A program made the translations under genes and the position numbers. Shown here piece by piece: positions 5,760 through 7,891 of a stretch of 7,891 nt of DNA. The first letter of the stretch is position 1. Every line of letters starts with the position of its first letter. Source of the stretch: Actinomycetes bacterium (lineage in GTDB: Bacteria; Actinomycetota; Actinomycetes; Actinomycetales; Actinomycetaceae); contig JAEWHO010000002.1 in NCBI GenBank assembly GCA_023387755.1, forward strand, positions 1 to 7,891, given 5' to 3'. The notes beneath the pieces were generated by a model. The model ran no database searches, was not told the origin of the DNA, and saw nothing but the letters and a program-made list of their open reading frames with translations.

Positions 5760-6638
5760 CTAGCGCTCACGCCGTAGGCTATCGAGCCAGAACATCGCCA
5801 ACACCGACAGCGCCAGCGTTAACAGCGTGGCACTCAAGCCCGCAATCATGCCGGTCTGATGCCACTGATCTAGATCGAATCGGACCGGGCCGCTGGCCGC
5901 CGTCGTCGTTAATTCTTGTACGCGAGGGCGAGCGATCACGGCCACCACACCGCTTAATACCAGGGCTGCTAACAGGAGCCCATAACCGCACACGCCCATC
6001 CACTCGCGTACCCGCGGCGCGCTGATAACCCCGGTTTCTGCTGGGGCCATAGCGACGGTCCACGCAATCACCACCAGGATCGCGGCGATGACGTCCGAGG
6101 GGCGGTGCCAGTCATTGAGGACCGTGGTGATGCCAACGAAAAACGTCCACATACTGCCGGCCAGGGCAGCCCAGGACCGCCACGCCACCGGTACCACGAT
6201 CACTAGGGCGGCGGCGGTAGCGGCGGCCGCAGTGGTGTGGCCGGAGGGGAGCGAGGGCGGCGTCGACCACTCTGCGAGCAGAGCGGGACGGCCAAAAAGA
6301 TGGGTTTTTAGTAGTTGCGTGGTGATATTCGCCCCCGCCACGATAGCGACGGCGCGGATCGCCAACTGCCAACGCTTACGTATGACCGCGATCAGCACTG
6401 TAGCGATGAGGACGGCACCTAAACCCGCGTACGAGATCGTGGTGTGCAAGACGCTGATCATCGCGGACTTATATGCACTGAACCCGGAAACCGCGATCAT
6501 TGCCAGGGTGTCAATAATCTGCCCGCCCAGTGTGAGGGCCGATAACGCCCACACGGCGACGACCGCTGTGACGGCAGCACAAACGATGGCCACGCGGAAG
6601 ACGCGGCGCGTGTTCAAACGTCGGCTGGGACCGGGCAC
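5760..6638 (-). CDS. PAP2-family integral membrane phosphatase
   Basis: A 292-residue polytopic protein of the phosphatidic-acid-phosphatase type 2 superfamily, which removes phosphate from lipid phosphates or isoprenyl diphosphates at the membrane. About seven or eight hydrophobic segments are visible (roughly 13-36, 62-86, 94-110, 135-152, 157-175, 184-199, 215-236, 262-285). Motif C1 is Lys111 to RP at 117-118 (five residues between, where the classic form has six). C2 is PSGH at 131-134, and C3 is WHRPSD with His178 and Asp182. The arginine usual six residues before the C3 histidine is replaced by Thr172. The C-terminal third, with a loop of about 25 residues before the last helix, is extra to the core domain. 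The start is GTG at 6638. No Shine-Dalgarno is visible; a -10-like TAAACT six bases before it suggests a leaderless message. The substrate is not predictable; undecaprenyl diphosphate is one option. Confidence 0.87.
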   Translation of the reverse strand: MPGPSRRLNTRRVFRVAIVCAAVTAVVAVWALSALTLGGQIIDTLAMIAVSGFSAYKSAMISVLHTTISYAGLGAVLIATVLIAVIRKRWQLAIRAVAIVAGANITTQLLKTHLFGRPALLAEWSTPPSLPSGHTTAAAATAAALVIVVPVAWRSWAALAGSMWTFFVGITTVLNDWHRPSDVIAAILVVIAWTVAMAPAETGVISAPRVREWMGVCGYGLLLAALVLSGVVAVIARPRVQELTTTAASGPVRFDLDQWHQTGMIAGLSATLLTLALSVLAMFWLDSLRRER

Positions 6639-6644
6639 TCGGAT

Positions 6645-6650
6645 AGTTTA
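6645..6650 (-). promoter_or_regulatory. Candidate -10 box of the PAP2 gene, leaderless start
   Basis: TAAACT on the minus strand ends six bases before the GTG at 6638, placing the transcription start at the start codon. No good -35 is found at 16-18 bases; GTGACG at 6670-6665 matches four of six but only 14 bases away. Any polymerase bound here would compete with the helicase promoter, since the two share the 67-base gap. Confidence 0.35.
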
Positions 6651-6670
6651 ACCACACCCGCAGCCGTCAC

Positions 6671-6699
6671 CTGGCACGGGGCCGGTGATGTCGGACAAT
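6671..6699 (+). promoter_or_regulatory. Promoter of the helicase gene, probably leaderless
   Basis: CTGGCA (6671-6676) and GACAAT (6694-6699) are 17 bases apart, each matching four of six consensus bases. The -10 ends six bases before the ATG at 6706, so the message should begin at the start codon. No Shine-Dalgarno is present before this ATG, which fits. The arrangement and the -10 (CACAAT there, GACAAT here) closely resemble those of the methyltransferase promoter. Confidence 0.55.
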
Positions 6700-6705
6700 A
6701 GACGT

Positions 6706-7891
6706 ATGCAGGATTTGATCACGCTCACCCGGCAGATGGGAGCCGAGGGGCAAATCCGGCACATCCATCACTTTCCGGCCCGGGCAGGGGTGCGGGCGGC
6801 GTGGCCCGGCAGCGTCCACTCGCAGGTGCAGGCGGCCTATCACGCTATTGGGATCGACGAGCCCTGGCAACATCAGGCGCAGGCCCTGGACCATATTGCG
6901 GAGGGGGCGACGACGGTTGTGGCGACGGGCACGGGATCGGGCAAGTCGCTGCCGGCATGGGCCCAGGCACTGTCAGCCACGTGCGCCTATCAGGAGGACC
7001 GCCGCGGGGAGCGGGCGGGTTCGCTAAGTTTCCGGCTGCGCCGCCCTACCGCATTGTTTTTGTGCCCCACCAAGGCTCTGGCCGTGGACCAGCTCGCGAG
7101 CGCCCACGGGTTGGTGGCGGCGGGGAATCTGCCGGTGCAGGTGGCCCGCGCGGATGGCGACTGTTCCACTGCGGAACGCTCCTTTGCTCAAAAACACGCC
7201 GATATTGTGGTGACGAATCCAGATTTTGTGCACTATTCGCTGTTGGCGCGTCACCAGCGGTGGGCGCGATTGCTCGGTGCACTCTCCCTCATCGTCATCG
7301 ATGAGGCACACGCCTATCGGGGGTTGACTGGTGCCCATGTGGCGCTGGTGGTACGGCGACTACTGCGGGTTGCGCACCGGCTGGGAGCCCGCCCTACTGT
7401 CGTCTTTTTAACCGCCACTGTCTCCGATCCCTACCAGTTGGCTAACGCGATGCTCGGGGACTGTGCCGGCCATATCGCTACGGTTACGGAGGATACTTCG
7501 GCGGCCGGGGAGCGGCATTTGCTGTGGTGGAAACCCAGCGATTTTGAGAATAACGACGCCGCCTATCTCAGTGCGGCCTACGCGTGTGCCGGGGCCCGGA
7601 CGCTGACTTTCGTACGGGCGCGTGCGAGCGCGGAGGCGGTAGCCGGGCAGATCCAGTACCTGCTCCGAAAGGAGTCCGGGGAACAAACGGCTGAGCTAAA
7701 AGGTTCCCTGCGGTACGCGGCCTACCGCGGCGGCTATCTTCCGCAGGAGCGCCGCGAACTGGAGGCGGGGCTGAAGTCTGGTGCGCTCGCCGGTTTGGTG
7801 GCGACCAATGCCTTGGAATTGGGGATCGATATTGCTGGCCTCGACGCGGTAGTGATCTCTGGATGGCCGGGATCTCGGGCCTCAATTATGC
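6706..7891 (+). CDS. MrfA/YprA-like DEAH-box ATP-dependent helicase, 3' end outside window
   Basis: The first 395 residues of a superfamily 2 helicase, open to the window edge. In order: the FPAR segment near 23-26, typical of this subfamily; a Q-motif-like WQHQAQAL (54-61); Walker A ATGTGSGKS (73-81) with Lys80; motif Ia LCPTKALAVDQL (119-130); TNPD (170-173); motif II DEAH (199-202); motif III TAT (236-238). In the second RecA lobe, motif IV is TFVRARASAE (301-310) and motif V is ATNALELGIDIAGLD (366-380), followed by GWPGS. This layout, particularly NALELGID and the FPAR start, matches the MrfA/YprA/Hrq1 group, in which B. subtilis MrfA acts in repair of mitomycin C damage. The expected C-terminal DUF1998 zinc-binding part would lie beyond the window and is not seen. 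ATG at 6706 is supported by the promoter placement and by residues 15-60 resembling the family N-terminus. Confidence 0.9.
   Translation, partial: MQDLITLTRQMGAEGQIRHIHHFPARAGVRAAWPGSVHSQVQAAYHAIGIDEPWQHQAQALDHIAEGATTVVATGTGSGKSLPAWAQALSATCAYQEDRRGERAGSLSFRLRRPTALFLCPTKALAVDQLASAHGLVAAGNLPVQVARADGDCSTAERSFAQKHADIVVTNPDFVHYSLLARHQRWARLLGALSLIVIDEAHAYRGLTGAHVALVVRRLLRVAHRLGARPTVVFLTATVSDPYQLANAMLGDCAGHIATVTEDTSAAGERHLLWWKPSDFENNDAAYLSAAYACAGARTLTFVRARASAEAVAGQIQYLLRKESGEQTAELKGSLRYAAYRGGYLPQERRELEAGLKSGALAGLVATNALELGIDIAGLDAVVISGWPGSRASIM

Noticed and set aside
6088..6651. Plus-strand open frame of 187 codons across the PAP2 gene
   Set aside because: Antisense to the gene carrying the PSGH and WHRPSD motifs; its own translation is Ala/Thr-rich with no family signature.
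6801..7304. Plus-strand open frame of 167 codons inside the helicase
   Set aside because: A different frame from the one that encodes the full set of helicase motifs; glycine/arginine-rich shadow.

Overview
The window reads as a chromosomal segment of a GC-rich actinobacterium that can grow without oxygen. Actinomycetaceae is my best guess. The reasons are GC-rich codon use, frequent GTG starts, apparently leaderless promoters, a variant-leucine-rich-repeat (LRV) membrane protein of a kind typical of that group, and a class III (oxygen-sensitive) ribonucleotide reductase. This placement is inference, not a match to a known genome. There are seven genes. No tRNA, rRNA, CRISPR array, insertion sequence or clear sign of recent transfer was found.

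Left part (1-2205, minus strand): a two-gene cell-envelope unit. The first gene (2205 to 937) encodes a cytoplasmic LRV domain, a Q/Y-rich hexapeptide repeat, one membrane helix and a six-cysteine outer domain. It overlaps by 20 nt a gene (956 to 111) for a putative lipoprotein N-acetylmuramoyl-L-alanine amidase of the Amidase_3 family. A long hairpin (9-50) follows the amidase.

Middle (2347-4927, minus strand): nrdD and nrdG, the anaerobic ribonucleoside-triphosphate reductase and its radical-SAM activase, also overlapping by 20 nt. NrdD has no N-terminal ATP-cone. The control region upstream holds two 16-bp palindromes matching the NrdR box, 32 bp apart (three helical turns). This is the textbook layout for repression by NrdR and the clearest regulatory signal in the window.

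Right part: divergent from nrdDG is a small class I SAM-dependent methyltransferase (5109-5720), apparently read from a leaderless promoter that carries a perfect palindrome between its -35 and -10. It converges with a PAP2-family membrane phosphatase (6638 to 5760) whose catalytic motifs deviate from the canonical ones. A 67-bp divergent region separates this from an MrfA/YprA-like DEAH-box helicase (6706 to the window end, incomplete).

No wholly new multi-gene system is evident. The items most worth a second look are the NrdR-box pair with the cone-less NrdD, the three leaderless-looking starts, the palindromic operator candidate, the repeat-bearing LRV protein coupled to an amidase, and the divergent PAP2 motifs.
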